In this document: in pieces, positions 6,929-7,811 of the stretch
How positions within the stretch are numbered: the stretch's first letter is position 1
Layout: every line of letters starts with the position of its first letter
Source of the DNA: Planctomycetota bacterium
Lineage (GTDB): Bacteria > Planctomycetota > Planctomycetia > Planctomycetales > Planctomycetaceae
Direction of reading: 5' to 3'
Length of the DNA stretch: 7,811 nt
Assembly: GCA_013151585.1 (NCBI GenBank)
Contig: JAADHY010000008.1
Coordinates: 4,346 to 12,156 of the forward strand
The notes under the pieces: model-generated
Told to the model about the DNA's origin: nothing
What the model saw: only the letters and a program-made list of their open reading frames with translations
Database searches by the model: none
Translations under genes and position numbers: made by a program

Positions 6929-7811
6929 TCACCTTGGCTGCTCGGCCGCCCCCGCGCCGGCTGGGATGAGCGCTTCTTCGGGAAAGCCGGCTTGCAAAGC
7001 CCCGTCCTCGGAAGTCTCGGAGACAATGGTGCGGCGTTCGGCGCCCGGGGCATGCTGCAGCGACGCGAGCAAATCGGAGAAATCTCGCGCAGTGTCATCC
7101 CACGTCCGAGCCCGATAGGCTTCCGCTCCGCGGCGGTACCGTTCGTCCGTAATCCGGCGCATCGCATCGGCCAGCAGTATCACGTCGCCGGCAGGCGTCA
7201 GCAGCGAATAGGCCGCGTCGGCAATCTCCGAGATGCTTCCAACATCCGTGGCGACGAACGGCGTTCCACAGGCCAATGATTCCCGCAAGACGTTCGGCAG
7301 TCCCTCGGACCAGCTCGACAGCACCGTTCCGTCCGCGGCGCGGTACCATGTCGGAAGATCGTGGTGCGGGACGGGCCCCACGAAATGGACTCGATCCATC
7401 AAGTGACGCTCCTCGACGCAGCGACGCAGCGGCGTCACCAAAGGGCCGTCGCCCAGCAGGTACAGGTGTAGGCTTCCGCACCCGCCGGCCGCCACCGTGA
7501 AAGCATCAATCAAAACTTCCAATCCTTTGACGGGTACCATGCGGCCAACCCAGACCAGCACACGGTAGTGGTCCGAAAGGCCCAGTTGCTGTCGAGCGTC
7601 TCGACGATCCCCCGGATGGAAAACGGATGCGTCAATCCCCTGGTAGATCGTGTGCACACGCTCGGGAGACGCGCCCAGGGCGAGAACTCGTTGCCGCAAT
7701 CCTTCGCTAACCGTGACGACAGCTTCCGATTCGCGAAGGACGTTTAACACCCGCGCTCGCCGTGCCGCTGTCCGAGTCAGGATCAGCACGTCCGAGCCCC
7801 CCGCAATGACC
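6929..7811 (-). CDS. GT4-family glycosyltransferase, N-terminus outside the window
   Basis: The frame is open to the right edge, and the first visible residues (VIAGGSD) already fit the middle of the N-terminal domain, so the true start lies beyond 7811. Numbered from the first complete codon (7810-7808), the visible part has VSEGL (34-38), YQGIDASVFHPG (56-67, domain linker), VGRMVPVKGLEVLIDAF (88-104), LLGDGPL (118-124), FVGPVP (143-148) and the EX7E donor-binding motif, Glu169 to Glu177, in SEGLPNVLRESLACGTP. These are textbook GT4 features of capsule, exopolysaccharide and O-antigen enzymes. The last ~35 residues are acidic and Ala-rich, outside the conserved fold. Its TGA stop (6931-6929) overlaps a GTG of the next gene, and the preferred start of that gene is 44 bases further on, consistent with one operon. 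Confidence 0.9.
   Translation of the reverse strand, partial: VIAGGSDVLILTRTAARRARVLNVLRESEAVVTVSEGLRQRVLALGASPERVHTIYQGIDASVFHPGDRRDARQQLGLSDHYRVLVWVGRMVPVKGLEVLIDAFTVAAGGCGSLHLYLLGDGPLVTPLRRCVEERHLMDRVHFVGPVPHHDLPTWYRAADGTVLSSWSEGLPNVLRESLACGTPFVATDVGSISEIADAAYSLLTPAGDVILLADAMRRITDERYRRGAEAYRARTWDDTARDFSDLLASLQHAPGAERRTIVSETSEDGALQAGFPEEALIPAGAGAAEQPR

Noticed and set aside
5701..7167. Minus-strand open frame of 488 codons in another frame, overlapping both GT4 genes
   Set aside because: It spans the boundary of two genes that have clear GT4 motifs in their own frames, and its composition (Arg, Gly, Ala, Ser) is that of a shadow frame.

Overview
The window is GC-rich, tightly packed bacterial DNA. 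Two rightward genes (an excinuclease subunit and a sugar-phosphate isomerase) meet, tail to tail, a leftward run of five genes for making or modifying a surface or extracellular glycan. The isomerase belongs to the PGI/PMI group. Together with the high GC and the style of the uvrA and glycan proteins, this suggests a planctomycete-like organism, but that is a moderate inference with no rRNA or marker gene to test it.

Layout. Positions 1-883 (+) hold the C-terminal third of a UvrA-type excinuclease, broken by a frameshift in the zinc-finger loop and carrying an Asp-to-Asn change in the last Walker B motif. It looks like a decaying gene or paralogue, or a local sequence error. Positions 1004-2041 (+) hold an intact bifunctional phosphoglucose/phosphomannose isomerase with a strong ribosome binding site. 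Only 7 bases separate its stop from the stop of the first leftward gene.

On the minus strand, in transcription order: a GT4 glycosyltransferase cut by the right window edge (7811-6929), a second GT4 glycosyltransferase (6884-5400, with an in-frame GTG at 6932), a polysaccharide deacetylase (5425-4448), a class I SAM methyltransferase (4463-3498), a 288-base gap holding a 108-bp triple-hairpin repeat, and a membrane GT2 glycosyltransferase (3209-2049). Most junctions overlap or are very short, so the first four look like one operon. The GT2 gene probably belongs to it, although the repeat sits in between.

Working model (inference): the GT4 enzymes assemble an oligosaccharide, the deacetylase removes N- or O-acetyl groups, the methyltransferase caps or decorates, and the membrane GT2 enzyme polymerises or transfers at the inner membrane. 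The isomerase on the other strand interconverts Glc-6-P, Fru-6-P and Man-6-P and could feed sugar-nucleotide supply. No tRNA, rRNA, CRISPR array, transposase or convincing promoter was seen. The start of the glycan operon lies outside the window. No clearly new system is evident; the best leads are the uvrA lesion, the hairpin repeat inside the operon, and the deacetylase-methyltransferase-GT2 trio.
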